Notes: a model not told the origin generated them from the sequence alone. Counted from the first letter of the stretch, positions 27,016-38,289 are shown. The stretch is 64,000 bases of DNA from Sandaracinus amylolyticus (GCF_000737325.1 NZ_CP011125.1:2356001-2420000); one strand, 5' to 3'. Translations and numbers: made by a program.

Positions 27016-28213
27016 TCGGTGCGGAGCGCCTCGACCGGATCGAGGCGCGCCGCGCTGCGGGCGGGGCCCACGCCGAACACCACGCCCACCGCGAGCGACA
27101 CGCCGAGCGCGAGCACCACGCCGTAGGCGGGCACCACCGTGGACCATCCGCCGAAGCGCGCGATCGCCGCCGCGCCTGCGCATCCGAGCGCAAGCCCGAC
27201 CAGGCCTCCCGCGGCCGACACCACGACCGCCTCCGCGAGGAACTGCAGCAGGATGTCGCGGCGCCGCGCGCCGACCGCCATGCGCACGCCGATCTCGCGC
27301 GTCCGCTCGCGCACCGACGCGAGCATGATGTTCATGATCCCGATGCCGCCGACGATCAGCGACACGAGCGCGACCGCGCCCAGCAGCGCCGTCAGCGTGC
27401 CCGTCACGGCGCCCATCGTCTGCAGCATCTCGGTCTGCGAGCGCACCGAGAAGTCGTCCTCCTGATCGGGTCGCAGCCGGTGGCGCAGCCGCATCAGCTC
27501 TTCGATGCTCGCCTGCACCGCGTCGCTCTCGCCCTCGTCCTCGATCTGCACGCTGATCGTGGAGAGGTGGTCCTGGCCGAAGAGCACGCCCTGGTGCGTC
27601 GCGAGCGGCACGAGGACCATGTCGTCGGGCGAGAGGAACCCCGCGTCGCCCTTACGCTCGAGCACGCCGATCACACGGAACGCGATCCCTCGGATCTGCA
27701 CGCGCTCGCCGAGCGCGCTCGCGCTGCCGAAGAGCTCCTCCGCGACGTTCGCGCCCAGGATCACGACGCGCCGGCGCTCACGATCGTCGAGCGCGTCGAA
27801 GGAGAGCCCCGTCGCGACCTCGAGCGAGCGGATCGCGAGGTACGTGTCGGTCACGCCGATCACCTGCGCGCTCGTGTTCTCGCTGCGGTGACGCAGCTGC
27901 GCGGAGCCGCTCACCTCGGGCGCGACCGCGGCCACGCCGGGCACGCGCGCGATCGCGGCGGCGTCGCCGAGGGTGAGCGTCTCGACCGAGCCGCTGCGCA
28001 CCGGACCGAACCCGCCTGCGCCGGGACGGATCGTCAGCAGGTTGGTGCCCAGCGCGCGGATGCGGCTGGAGACGTCCGCGCTCGCGCCTTCACCGACGGC
28101 GAGCACGACGATCACCGATGCGACGCCGATGATCGTGCCGAGCGCGGTCAGCGCGGTGCGCATGCCGTTGGCGCGCAGCGAGCGCATCGCGCTGCGCGCG
28201 ACCTCGCGGAGCC

Positions 28214-28217
<4 letters not shown>
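27012..28217 (-). CDS. MacB-like ABC transporter permease
   Basis: 401 aa. GTG start at 28217 overlaps the stop of the ATPase gene (GTGA), whereas a longer frame would run into the ATPase gene. Layout is that of type VII ABC permeases: one helix near the N-terminus (TALTALGTIIGVASVIVVLAVG), a large periplasmic MacB_PCD domain (about 40-260) and three C-terminal helices (about 280-395; ALLGAVALVSLIVGGIGIMNI, then TREIGVRMAVGARRRDIL). MacB homologues push substrates from the periplasm through a TolC channel. Here the ATPase is a separate gene (in E. coli MacB it is fused). Confidence 0.9.
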
Positions 28218-28944
<727 letters not shown>

Positions 28945-28948
<4 letters not shown>

Positions 28949-30168
28949 CGGCGGCCTCCTCGCGAAGGCGGTCCCGGGAGCAGGCCCGAGCGTCGCGCGG
29001 GCGCTTCGCTCGTCGCGCGCGCCGCGCGCGAGTCGGCGACGATCTCGTCGCCCTCGTCGAGCCCCTCGACGATCACGATGTGCTCACCGTCGGTCGCGCC
29101 GGTGCGCACCGCGCGTCGCGCACCATCGGCGAGCTCGACCTCGCGCACCGCGCCGCGGCTGCGGATCGCGGTGAGCGGCACCAGCAGCGCGCCCTCCTGC
29201 CGCGCCGTCACGATCTCCACGTCGGCGCTCATCCCCGAGCGCAGCAGCGCGACGTCGGGATCCGTCACGACGATCTCGACGTCGAACACGACGACGTTGG
29301 TGTCGACCACGCCGAGCGGGCTCACCCGGTGCACACGCCCCGCGAACGTACGATCGGCGTACGCGTCGACGCGGAACGTGACCTCCTGACCGACCTGCAC
29401 GCGCCCGACCTGCGCCTCGTCGAGCTGCCCGATCACCCGCAGGTCGCGGAGGTCCGCGATGGTCACCAGCGTCGTGCCGCCGCTCACGTTGCCCATCGGC
29501 GAGCTCACGATCGAGCCGCGCTCGACACCGACCGAGAGCACCGTGCCCGCGAACGGCGCGCGGATGTCGGTGCGCTCGAGGTTGCGGCGCGCCTCCTCCA
29601 CCGCGAGCTCCGCGGCCGCGAGCTGCGCGCGCGCGCTCGAGACCTGCGCCCGCCGCAACGCGACCTGCGTGCCGGCGACGTCGCGATCGTGCGCGCTCTG
29701 CCGCGCCGTCTCGGGCGCGGTGAGGCCGAGCTCGACGCCGCGCTCGCCGACGCGCGCATCCTCTTGCGCGTCGCGCGCGCTCGCCTGCGCGCTCGCGACC
29801 TGTGCGCTCGCCTCGGCCAGCGCCGCGCGCGCCCGCACGACCTCGCTCTCCGCCGTACGGAGCGCGCGCTGCGCGTCGCTGGGGTCGAGCCGGAAGAGCA
29901 GGGCGCCTTGCTCCACCGACTGCCCTTCTTCGACCGCGACCTCGACGACCTCGCCCGCGAGCCGCGAGTGCACGTCCACCTGCGCGTGCGGCTCGATCGT
30001 GCCCGACACCGACGCGACCTCGACGAGATCGCCGCGCTCGACGCGCACCATCGGCCTCGGCGCGTCGGCGCCCGCGCGCTGCATCGACATCGCGAGCCCC
30101 GCCGCGACGATCAGCGCGGCCGCCACGAGCGCGCCCCACGCGAGCGCGCGCGTCCTCTTCTTCGTCAC
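28945..30168 (-). CDS. MacA/HlyD-like periplasmic adaptor (membrane fusion protein)
   Basis: 407 aa. One N-terminal anchor (about 8-28), then a beta-barrel/lipoyl region (GTIEPHAQVDVHSRLAGEVV, about 55-100), a long alpha-hairpin (about 100-195, rich in Ala/Glu/Arg heptads) and a second lipoyl half (FAGTVLSVGVERGSIVSSPM) with membrane-proximal strands. The protein links the MacB-like permease with the TolC-like channel. A long coiled hairpin with Arg/Ala-rich heptads is usual for TolC partners. It overlaps both neighbours by 4 nt. Confidence 0.9.
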
Positions 30169-31649
30169 GACATGCCTCCTGCGAAGCGACCGGCGAGCGC
30201 GCCCGTGAGGTGCGCGAGCTCCGCCTCCGCCTCTGCGTAGTCCGCCTGCGCGCGCAGCCGCTCGAGCGTCGCGTCGCGCTCGCTCTGCTGCGCTTGGAGC
30301 ACCTCGAGCGCGGTGCCGGTGCCGAGGCGCAATCGCTCGCGCTCCGCGTCGGCGAGCTCGCGCGCCGCGCGCTCCGCCTCGACCGAGAGCGCGATGCGCT
30401 CGGCCGCCGCGACCAACGTCGCGCGCAGCGACGCCGCGCGCCCGACGATCTCCTGCGCGCGATCCTCGTAGCGCGCGAGCGCGGCCTCGTGCTGCGCCGA
30501 CGCGACCTCGCGCTCCGCGCCCGCCTGGCTCGAGCCCAGCGGCAGCTCGACCTCGAGGCCGATCGTGCCGCTGAACGCCGGGCGATCACCCGGGAGCTGC
30601 AGCGTGCCGAGCGCCTCGTCGTCGAAGAGCACACCCGCCGCGAGCTGCGTCACGAGATCGACGCGCGGCTGATCGGCGTCGCGCGCCGTGCGCTCGCGCT
30701 CACGCGCCGCGGCGACGTCCGCCTCGAGCGCGAGGAGCTCGCTCGAGCTCGCGCGTGCTGCGTCGGCGAGGATCTCGAGCGCCGAGGGCTCGACGGGATC
30801 GAGCGCCTCTGCGTCCGCGCGCAGCACGCGCGCTTCGGCCGGGCTCATGCCGAGCAGGCGACCGAGCTCGATCGCGCGCGTCTCGGCGCTCGTCAGCGCG
30901 ACGGCGCGCGCCCGCTCCGCGCTCGCGACTTGTGATCCGTAGCGCAGCACCTCGGTGCGCGAGACCGTGCCGAGCTCGCGCAGCCGGAGCTCCGCCTCCT
31001 CGTGCTGTCGGCGCGCGAGCGCGAGCGCGTCGTCGCTCACCGCGAGCGCCTGCTCGGCGTACCAGAGCTCGCGATGCGCCGTGATCACGTCGAGCGCGAG
31101 CTGGCTCACGGCCTGATCGAGCGAGCGCTCCGCCGCGGTCCGCGCCGCCTCCGCCTGACGCTGCGTGCCCAACGTCGCGTCGTCGCCCGCGCCGCGCAGC
31201 AGCGGCTGGCGCACCCCGACGGTCACCTGGCCCGAGTACGTCGGCCCGATGCGGAAGATCGTCGTGCGGCTCGGGTCGAGGTTCGTCGAGCGCCATGCGA
31301 CCCCGGTCGCGACGCCGAGCTCGATCGTCGTGCCGAGATCGGTCGTCATCGCGACCGTCGCCTCGCTCGAGATGCCGTCCTGCTGCTGGCGCGTGAGCCC
31401 GTTCGCAGCGGCTGCGAGCCCCTCGGTGTGGTGCCCCTGCGCCGTGAGCGCGAGCGTGGGCGTCCGCGCGCCCTCTGCCGCGCGCACCGACGCGCGCGAG
31501 CCTGCGAGATCGGCCTGCGCGGCGCGCAGCCGAGGGCTCGCTCCGAGCGCGCGCGCGACCGCGTCGCGCTCCGTGATCGCCTGCGCCGAGGCCGCCGAGG
31601 GCGCGACGACGAGCGCGCCGAGGAGAGCGAGGATCGAAGCGATGCGCAC
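30165..31649 (-). CDS. TolC-like outer-membrane efflux channel
   Basis: 494 aa from a GTG at 31649 that begins a signal peptide (RIASILALLGALVVAPSAAS, cleaved near AQA); an upstream frame extension is polar and Arg-rich, so I do not use it. Two OEP repeats follow: one about 30-230, the other about 250-480, with long coiled-coil helices and short beta strands (RQPLLRGAG is the typical strand start). It is the first gene of the efflux operon (channel, adaptor, ATPase, permease), reading away from the response regulator gene at 31771. Exported substrate unknown; drugs, lipids or peptides are possible. Confidence 0.9.
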   Translation of the reverse strand: MRIASILALLGALVVAPSAASAQAITERDAVARALGASPRLRAAQADLAGSRASVRAAEGARTPTLALTAQGHHTEGLAAAANGLTRQQQDGISSEATVAMTTDLGTTIELGVATGVAWRSTNLDPSRTTIFRIGPTYSGQVTVGVRQPLLRGAGDDATLGTQRQAEAARTAAERSLDQAVSQLALDVITAHRELWYAEQALAVSDDALALARRQHEEAELRLRELGTVSRTEVLRYGSQVASAERARAVALTSAETRAIELGRLLGMSPAEARVLRADAEALDPVEPSALEILADAARASSSELLALEADVAAARERERTARDADQPRVDLVTQLAAGVLFDDEALGTLQLPGDRPAFSGTIGLEVELPLGSSQAGAEREVASAQHEAALARYEDRAQEIVGRAASLRATLVAAAERIALSVEAERAARELADAERERLRLGTGTALEVLQAQQSERDATLERLRAQADYAEAEAELAHLTGALAGRFAGGMS

Positions 31650-31770
31650 GATCGCCAAGCTAGCGAGTGCGATCTTTCCGAGTGCCCGGCTCGTCTCAAG
31701 AAGTGCAAAGACGCGGCGCGACGATTCTTGACGTGCGCGACGGCCACCCCGGGCCCTACGTTCTTCCTCC
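31650..31770. promoter_or_regulatory. Divergent promoter region between efflux operon and two-component system
   Basis: 121 bp between the start of the TolC-like gene (minus) and the response regulator gene (plus). It should carry both promoters. The adjacent regulator is the obvious candidate to bind here, but I could not pick out a convincing direct-repeat operator by eye. Confidence 0.5.
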
Positions 31771-32469
31771 GTGGCCTCGCGCATCCTCCTCGTGGACGAC
31801 GACGTCGAGCTCGCGGGCCTGCTCCGCGACTACCTCTCGCGCGAAGGCTTCGAGGTGGACGCGGTGCACGAGGGCCCCGCCGGCCTCGAGCGCGCGCGCG
31901 CCGGAGAGCACGCGATCGTGATCCTCGACGTGATGCTCCCCGGGATGAACGGGCTCGACGTGCTGCGCGCGCTGCGCGCGACGTCGGCGGTCCCGGTGCT
32001 GATGCTCACCGCGCGCGGCGACGACGTCGATCGCATCGTCGGGCTCGAGATGGGCGCCGACGACTATCTTCCGAAGCCCTTCAACCCGCGCGAGCTCGCC
32101 GCCCGGGTGCGCGCGATCCAGCGGCGCGCCGAGGCCGCGACGCGCACGCCGCGCAGCCGCGAGGTGCTCTCCGCGGGCGACCTCTCGCTCGACGTCGGCG
32201 CGCGCGTGGTGCGGCGCGGCGGCGACGAGGTGACGCTCACCAGCGTCGAGTTCTCGCTGCTCGAGCTGCTCCTCCGCACGCCCGGCAAGATCGTCACCCG
32301 CGAGTCGATCGCCGAGCAGGTGCTGGGGCGACGCTTCTCGCCCTTCGATCGCAGCGTCGACGTCCACGTCAGCAACCTGCGCAAGAAGCTCGGCCCCGGC
32401 GCCGGTGGGCGCGAGCGCATCAAGACGGTGCGCGGCGCCGGCTACCTCCTCGCGGAGGACGAGCGGTGA
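31771..32469 (+). CDS. OmpR-family response regulator beside the efflux operon
   Basis: 232 aa, GTG start. The receiver domain has pocket D9-D11, phospho-acceptor D53 (VILDVMLPGMNG), the T of MLTARGDD and K of YLPKPFNP. The winged-helix domain (about 130-228) contains SVDVHVSNLRKKLGP and ends RGAGYLL. It looks most like CpxR/PfeR-type regulators. The stop overlaps the start of its histidine kinase (GTGA), and divergent placement from the efflux genes suggests it controls them, perhaps in response to envelope stress or drugs. Confidence 0.9.
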   Translation: MASRILLVDDDVELAGLLRDYLSREGFEVDAVHEGPAGLERARAGEHAIVILDVMLPGMNGLDVLRALRATSAVPVLMLTARGDDVDRIVGLEMGADDYLPKPFNPRELAARVRAIQRRAEAATRTPRSREVLSAGDLSLDVGARVVRRGGDEVTLTSVEFSLLELLLRTPGKIVTRESIAEQVLGRRFSPFDRSVDVHVSNLRKKLGPGAGGRERIKTVRGAGYLLAEDER

Positions 32470-33812
32470 GGAGTCTCTCGGCGCGCGTCTTCGTCGCGAT
32501 GGTGCTCGCGAACGCGCTCGCGATGTTCGGTGTCGGTCTGGTGTACGGCGCGCGCTTCGAGCGGCGCCGCGAGCACCAGTCGTTCCTCGTCGCCGAGCTG
32601 CTCGCGCGCCGCGGCGCCGACGCGGCGATCGCGATCTCCGCGGGTGACTCCGAGCGCGCCGAGGCGCTCCTCGCCGACGCAGCGTCGCGCAGCGGCATCG
32701 GCGCCGCGATCCTCGACCCCGAGGGCCGCATCGTCGCCGGACGCCGCGACGCGCCCCAGGGCCCCGAGCTCGTGCGCACCGCGCGCGCATCGCGCGAGCC
32801 CACCATCGCGACGCGCGGCGACGTCGCCTGGCACGTCGCCGCGCTCCCGGGCGGCTTCGTCGTGGTCGGTGCGCCGAGCGAGCCGCGCACGATCGCGGGC
32901 CTCTCGCCGCCGACGCTCCAGCTGCTGCTCGTCGGTGTGCTCTCCGCGATCCTCACCCTCGCGCTCGCGCGCTGGATCGCGAGCCCGATCCGCGCGCTGC
33001 GCGCCGCCACCGACCGCCTCGCCGCGGGCCACTCCGGCGTGCGCGTCGGGCCGACGATCACCCGCACGGCCGATGCCGAGGTCGCGGCGCTCGCGAAGGA
33101 CTTCGATCGCATGGCGGAGCGCATCGAGGCGCTGCTCGAGTCTCGCGAGCGCCTGCTCCGCGACGTCTCGCACGAGCTGCGCTCCCCGCTCGCGCGCCTG
33201 TCCGTCGCGCTCGAGCTGGCGCGACAGAGCGCGGGCGCCGGCGCGCACGAGGCGCTCGATCGCATCGAGAAAGAGGCGGAGCGCCTGGGCGAGCTCGTCG
33301 GGCTCGTGCTGACGATGGCCAAGCTCGAGCCCTCGGCCGCGCCGCACCGCAGCGAGCCGGTGCGCATCGACGAGCTCCTCCATGAGATCCACCGCGACGC
33401 GGCGTTCGAGGCGCGCGGCGCGGGGCGCGACGTGGCGCTGGTGCGCAGCGCGCCCGCCGAGGTGCGCGGCGACGAGGAGATCCTCCGCCAGGCGATCGAG
33501 AACGTCGTGCGCAACGCGATCCGCTTCACCGCGGACGGCACGACTGTCGATCTCGCGCTCGACGTGGCGTCCGGCCGCGCGCGCCTCGAGGTGCGCGATC
33601 ACGGCCCCGGCGTGCCCGAGGACGCGCTCGACGAGATCTTCCGACCGTTCACGCGCGTCGAGAGCGCGCGCGAGCGTGCTTCGGGCGGCGCCGGCGTCGG
33701 CCTCGCGATCACCGATCGCGCGGTGCGGCTGCACGGTGGCGCGGTGCACGCGAAGAACGCAGACGGCGGCGGTCTCGTGGTGACGATCGAGCTGCCCACT
33801 GCGACCGCGTGA
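32466..33812 (+). CDS. Sensor histidine kinase paired with the efflux regulator
   Basis: 448 aa with GTG at 32466 overlapping the regulator stop. N-terminal helix (about 8-28), periplasmic sensor (about 30-150), second helix (about 150-170), HAMP (170-225), HisKA with H236 (VSHELRSPL), HATPase with NVVRNAIRFT, DHGPGVP and GAGVGLAI. The layout matches CpxA-like kinases. The periplasmic domain carries ILDPEGRIVAGRR, suggesting a PAS-like sensor. There is a 42-bp gap to the next lipoprotein gene, which has its own ribosome-binding site. Confidence 0.88.
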   Translation: MRSLSARVFVAMVLANALAMFGVGLVYGARFERRREHQSFLVAELLARRGADAAIAISAGDSERAEALLADAASRSGIGAAILDPEGRIVAGRRDAPQGPELVRTARASREPTIATRGDVAWHVAALPGGFVVVGAPSEPRTIAGLSPPTLQLLLVGVLSAILTLALARWIASPIRALRAATDRLAAGHSGVRVGPTITRTADAEVAALAKDFDRMAERIEALLESRERLLRDVSHELRSPLARLSVALELARQSAGAGAHEALDRIEKEAERLGELVGLVLTMAKLEPSAAPHRSEPVRIDELLHEIHRDAAFEARGAGRDVALVRSAPAEVRGDEEILRQAIENVVRNAIRFTADGTTVDLALDVASGRARLEVRDHGPGVPEDALDEIFRPFTRVESARERASGGAGVGLAITDRAVRLHGGAVHAKNADGGGLVVTIELPTATA

Positions 33813-33854
33813 CGGAACGCTCGGCGCGCGGCCAAGAGCGCTCGGAGGTTCTGC

Positions 33855-36515
33855 ATGCGCAGCAGGGGCTGGCTCGGGATCGCGGCGCTCGCGCTGCTCG
33901 CCGGGTGCGACGGGTCGTCGCTCGAGTGCGGTGAGGGCACGATCGAGCAGGACGGCCGCTGCGTCTCGAGCACCACGTACGGGCCGGGCACCGAGCGCGA
34001 TCCCGAGACCGGCGCGTGCGTGCCCAGCGAGACCGTCGAGTGCGCGACCGGCACGCGCCTCGTCGAGGGCGAGTGCGTGCCCGACGGCAGCGTCGTCTGC
34101 TCCGGCAACACCGTGTTCGATCCCGCGCGTGGCGCGTGCGTGCTCGATCCCGACGCGTGCGCCGAGGGCACCGTGCTCGTCGAGGGCCGCTGCGTCCCGT
34201 TCGACGACACGCTCGTGGGCGACGTGCACGCGGCCGCCGAGCCCGACGACCCGCGCTTCGACGGCGACCCCGCGCCGATGAGCCCGCCGTCGATCGGCGA
34301 CACGGTCACGATCGACGGCTGCATCGCGCCCGCGAACTTCGACGAGGACGATCGCGGGATCATCGACGTCGACGTCGATCACTTCGCGTTCACCGTCGCG
34401 CAGCCCGGCCTCTACCGCGTGCGCGCCGACGGCAAGGGTGGGCTCAGCGCCGCGTTCGCGATCGCGTCGACGGACCCCGCGCTCGACACGTGGTTCCGGC
34501 TCGGCATCGACCTCGCGAGCGACGGCTCGGAGCGCCAAGTCTGGCTCCCGCGTGCCGGCACCTACGTGCTGATGATCTTCGACAGCCGCAGCGCGACGCT
34601 CGATCTGCTCCCCTCGCGCTTCACCTTCGCGCGCCCGGTCGGCGGCGAGGGCACGTGTTACTTCGCGAGCGTCGAAGGGCTCGAGACGCCTTCGCCCACC
34701 GCGCTCACCGCGAGCACGCGCACCGGCGCGCTCGGCGATCCGCAGTTCTTCGCGATCGCCAGCCCCGCGCGCACCGTGCTCCAGGCGCGCCTCACCGCGT
34801 CGAGCGCGGCCGCGATGGGCGGCCTCGTGATGAGCGTCGGCACCACGTTCCACGGCGAGCGCGCCGCGTCGCCGCGCACCGACCTCTTCTCCGAGATCCT
34901 CGAGGCCGGAGACTCGCTGCTGCTCGTCGTCGACGCGGTCTACGACTACGCGGCGACCCCGGTCGCCTACGACCTCGAGGTCCGCCGTCCGCCGCGCTTG
35001 CCCGACGAGGGAACGCTCACCATCGAGCACGACGAGGACGAGGCGCCCTACTTCTGGTTCGAGGGCCAGGCCGGCGACGTGATGCGCATGGCGATCGAGA
35101 GCGATGGCGCGCGGCTCTACTACTACTTCTACGATCGCGAAGTCTCCGAGATCGTCGCACCGATCTGCGTCGACGAGCCCTGCACCGCGGCCGAGCGCTA
35201 CGCGCAGCTCACCGGCACCGGGCGCTACGTCGCGCGCATCTACAACGTCGATGGCGAGCACGGCGTCGACTACGACGTCGCGCTGCAGGTCGAGGCGATC
35301 ACGCCAATCGCGGCGGCGGTCGGCACGCCGAGCACGATCGACCTCTCGGGCGGGCGCTACGGCTTCGTCGCGATCGACGCGAGCTCGGTCGACTGGGGAC
35401 GCTACGTGCTCTCGTCGCTCGCCGGCACCGACTTCGTCGAGGCGCAGACCCTGCTCTTCATGCGCGACGAAGAGGGGGTGCTCGCGATGGATCGCGGCCC
35501 CGGCAACGTGAGCGCGATCGACGCGCTGATCAGCGCGGAGGGCTTCTCGCGCATCTACGGAGACGGCCCGGGCGAGCTGCTGATCGCGGTGAACGATCCC
35601 AACGGCTCCGAGCTCGACGAGTCGCTCGATCTCGCGCTCGTGAACGAGACGTTCGTGAACGTGCCGGTCACGCCGGGCACGCCGGTGACGCGCGCGGCCG
35701 ACACGATCGCCGCGGACACGTCGCGCCTCTATCTCGTGCGTGCTCCCACGGGCACCGAGCTCACGTTCCGCGCGACCGGCGCGGGGAGCGCGGACGTCGC
35801 GATCGACGAGCTCGAGGCCGACGTGACGGTGGTCGACACCGTGGACGCGACGGGCGGCGGCCAGCCCGAGTCGATGGCGCGCACCGTCGGTCCGCGCGGC
35901 TGGATCGCGCTCGCGGTGCGCACCGTCGACGGCAGCGCGGGCGAGGTCGGCATCGCGATCGACTCGGAGCCTCCCGCGTACTCGTTCGCCCCGGGCGCGC
36001 GCCGCTTCGCCGACGTGTGCGCCGCGGGCGTCGAGCTCGTCGACGACGACGACGCGATGAGCGGGATCGTGCCCCTCGACACGTTCGCCGGCTTCGAGCT
36101 GTTCGGCACGTCGGTCGACCAGATCCTCGTGTCGACCAACGGCTGGCTCACGATCGACGGCAGCTATCTCGGCGACTCGATCGGCAGCGGCGGCGTCGGG
36201 GTCGGCGGCCAGCTGCCCGACGGTGTCATCGCCGCGCAGTGGACCGATCTCGTCGCGCGCGTCTGCGCGCGCCAGACCGCCGGCGAGCTCGTCGTGCAGT
36301 GGACCGGCCAGCACTACAACACCGGCGAGGAGATCGAGATGCAGGTCGTGCTCTCGGGCACGTCGCGCATCGAGCTCGTCTATGGCCCGCACCACGGGCC
36401 GCGCTTCACCGAGCAGCAGGTCGGCCTCGAGTCGCCCGACGGCGGAGTCGCGCTGATGCCCCCGCTCGCGCTGCTCGGCGCGGATCGCTCGGTCGTCGCG
36501 ACCGCGCGTCCCTGA
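33855..36515 (+). CDS. Large Cys-rich lipoprotein with Ig/PPC-like repeats
   Basis: 886 aa. AGG-type ribosome-binding site before ATG at 33855; signal peptide with lipobox LLAGCDG (Cys18). The N-terminal part has three to four Cys-rich units of type CAEGTVLVEGRCVP (about 20-120), followed by several beta-rich modules (DVDVDHFAFTVAQPGLYRVR and later) resembling bacterial PPC domains, and a C-terminal part like a nidogen-type extracellular module (LFGTSVDQILVSTNGWLTI and GVIAAQWTDL). It probably sits on the cell surface and takes part in adhesion or binding. It follows the two-component genes but is not clearly part of them. Confidence 0.65.
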   Translation: MRSRGWLGIAALALLAGCDGSSLECGEGTIEQDGRCVSSTTYGPGTERDPETGACVPSETVECATGTRLVEGECVPDGSVVCSGNTVFDPARGACVLDPDACAEGTVLVEGRCVPFDDTLVGDVHAAAEPDDPRFDGDPAPMSPPSIGDTVTIDGCIAPANFDEDDRGIIDVDVDHFAFTVAQPGLYRVRADGKGGLSAAFAIASTDPALDTWFRLGIDLASDGSERQVWLPRAGTYVLMIFDSRSATLDLLPSRFTFARPVGGEGTCYFASVEGLETPSPTALTASTRTGALGDPQFFAIASPARTVLQARLTASSAAAMGGLVMSVGTTFHGERAASPRTDLFSEILEAGDSLLLVVDAVYDYAATPVAYDLEVRRPPRLPDEGTLTIEHDEDEAPYFWFEGQAGDVMRMAIESDGARLYYYFYDREVSEIVAPICVDEPCTAAERYAQLTGTGRYVARIYNVDGEHGVDYDVALQVEAITPIAAAVGTPSTIDLSGGRYGFVAIDASSVDWGRYVLSSLAGTDFVEAQTLLFMRDEEGVLAMDRGPGNVSAIDALISAEGFSRIYGDGPGELLIAVNDPNGSELDESLDLALVNETFVNVPVTPGTPVTRAADTIAADTSRLYLVRAPTGTELTFRATGAGSADVAIDELEADVTVVDTVDATGGGQPESMARTVGPRGWIALAVRTVDGSAGEVGIAIDSEPPAYSFAPGARRFADVCAAGVELVDDDDAMSGIVPLDTFAGFELFGTSVDQILVSTNGWLTIDGSYLGDSIGSGGVGVGGQLPDGVIAAQWTDLVARVCARQTAGELVVQWTGQHYNTGEEIEMQVVLSGTSRIELVYGPHHGPRFTEQQVGLESPDGGVALMPPLALLGADRSVVATARP

Positions 36516-36519
36516 GCGC

Positions 36520-38289
36520 CTACTCCTCCGCGGCGGTTCCGCTCAGCGCCCGTCGCGCATCGCGCAGGTCGCGCCGCAAACAGCGGTGGCAGTCCTGCGT
36601 GTTCAGGAACCCGCAGCCGCGCCGATCCCGGTGCAGTCGCTCCAGCGCCGGCAGCGCGCGTGCGTCGCCGATGCGCCCGAGATCGCGCACTGCGGTGCGC
36701 CGGTCTGGGCATCGCTCGCCGAGCTCGAGCGCCACCACCGCCGCCACGAACGGCGGCGCGTCGGTGCGCGCGGCGTCGCGGATGCGGCGCGCCGCGTCTT
36801 CGCGCTCCTCGCCCGAGCCGCTGTCGAGCAGCGTCGAGACGTCGCGCGCGATCTCGATCGGGATCGGCACGCCGCTCGTGTCGGAGACCGGGGCCGCGGC
36901 CGCTTGGTCGTCCGGCGGATCGGGCGCGCGCGGCAGCTCGCGCTCGGGCGCGCCGCGGCGTCCCGTCTCGCGCGCCGGCGGGGTCGGCGGGGCTTCCTGC
37001 GCCTCCGGGGTCGTCGTCGCGACGGTCGCGCCCGCGGGCGTCTCCTCGCCTCCGCCGAACGCGAGCACGCCGACGAACATCAACATCGCGAGCACGAGCG
37101 GCGTCGCGCACCCCGCGACCACCAGCGACGTCGGCACGTTGCGCACCGGGCCGACGTTCATCGTGCCCTGCAGCGTCTCCGCCGCCTTCCCCAGCCCCGC
37201 GGGCAACACCACGCTCGGCTGCGCCGTCGCGATCGATCCCGTCGTGTCGACCACCGGGTGCTGACCGCTCGTGTCGCTCGAGCGGATCGGCACCGCGATC
37301 TCGCCCGAGAGCACCTTGTGCTCGAGCGCCGCGCCCAGCGCGAGCCTGCGCAGCACGTCGCGCACCTCGCCCGCGCGCTGCGGTCGGTCGTCGCGCGCCC
37401 GCGCGAGCAGCCGCGCCACCAGCTCGTCGAGCTCCACCGGCACGTCGGGCACCAGGCTCGCGAGCCGCGGGATGTCGGTCGTCAGCTGTCGCGTGACGAT
37501 CGCGGTGAGATCGTCGTCGGGGAAGAGCGGCTGCTTCGCCACCAGCTCCCAGAGCACCACGCCGAGCGCGTACAGATCCGCGCGCGTGTCGACGTTCTCG
37601 CCGAGCGCCTGCTCGGGCGCCATGTAGCCCGGCGTCCCGATGATCGTGCCGACGCGCGTCAGCGCCTTGCCGGTGCTCGCGGTCGCGCCTTCTTCGCTCG
37701 CGACGCGCGCGACGCCGAAGTCGAGCACCTTCACCATCTCGCTGCCGTCGTCGCGCGGCTCGAGGATGACGTTCTCGGGCTTCAGATCACGATGCACGAT
37801 CCGATGCGCGTGCGCCGCGGCGAGCGCGTCCGCGATCTGCGCGCCGATGTCGCACGCGAACTGCCACGTCGCGTCGCCCGCGTCCATCGCGCGGCGCAGG
37901 CTGCGCCCGCGCACGTACGGCATCACGAGGTACGCGCCGCCCTCGGGCAGCGCGCCGTAGTCGAGCGCGCTCGCGACGTGCGGATGATCGAGCTTCGCGC
38001 TCGCCATCGCCTCGCGCGCGAAGCGCTCCGCGAGCTCACCGTCGCCCGCGAACTGCGGGAGGATCACCTTGAGCGCGACCTTCTTCGAGAGCTTCACGTG
38101 CTCCGCGAGGAACACCGCGCCCATCCCGCCCTCGCCGAGCAGCTCGGCGACGCGATAGCGCCCTTCGACGAGCCGACCGAGCCAGGCCTCGCTCCGGAAC
38201 CCGACGTGCGAGCTCTCTTCGGGCGCGCCCATCGGCGGCGGTCGCTCGGTCTGCGCGACGCCGCTCACCCGCGGACGACGCTGGCTCAT
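36520..38289 (-). CDS. Membrane-anchored Ser/Thr kinase with HEAT-like C-terminal domain
   Basis: 589 aa from ATG at 38289, whose ATGA overlaps the stop of the PilZ gene. Kinase domain about 40-310: LGEGGMGAVFLAEH, Lys in VALKVIL, HRDLKPEN, DFGVAR, GYMAPEQ. Then a Ser/Thr/Pro linker, a transmembrane helix (about 405-425, LVLAMLMFVGVLAFG), a Pro-rich periplasmic linker and a C-terminal segment with HEAT/PBS-lyase-like units (AVRDLGRIGDARALPALERL) plus a Cys cluster (CGFLNTQDCHRC). The kinase may sense through this periplasmic part. The overlap with a PilZ protein, a class that often binds c-di-GMP, suggests a shared signalling unit. Confidence 0.85.
   Translation of the reverse strand: MSQRRPRVSGVAQTERPPPMGAPEESSHVGFRSEAWLGRLVEGRYRVAELLGEGGMGAVFLAEHVKLSKKVALKVILPQFAGDGELAERFAREAMASAKLDHPHVASALDYGALPEGGAYLVMPYVRGRSLRRAMDAGDATWQFACDIGAQIADALAAAHAHRIVHRDLKPENVILEPRDDGSEMVKVLDFGVARVASEEGATASTGKALTRVGTIIGTPGYMAPEQALGENVDTRADLYALGVVLWELVAKQPLFPDDDLTAIVTRQLTTDIPRLASLVPDVPVELDELVARLLARARDDRPQRAGEVRDVLRRLALGAALEHKVLSGEIAVPIRSSDTSGQHPVVDTTGSIATAQPSVVLPAGLGKAAETLQGTMNVGPVRNVPTSLVVAGCATPLVLAMLMFVGVLAFGGGEETPAGATVATTTPEAQEAPPTPPARETGRRGAPERELPRAPDPPDDQAAAAPVSDTSGVPIPIEIARDVSTLLDSGSGEEREDAARRIRDAARTDAPPFVAAVVALELGERCPDRRTAVRDLGRIGDARALPALERLHRDRRGCGFLNTQDCHRCLRRDLRDARRALSGTAAEE

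Noticed and set aside
32442-36395. Open frame of over 1300 codons opposite the histidine kinase and large lipoprotein
   Set aside because: Low-complexity Arg/Asp/Ala translation, no domains, no ribosome-binding site; the plus-strand genes have clear signatures.
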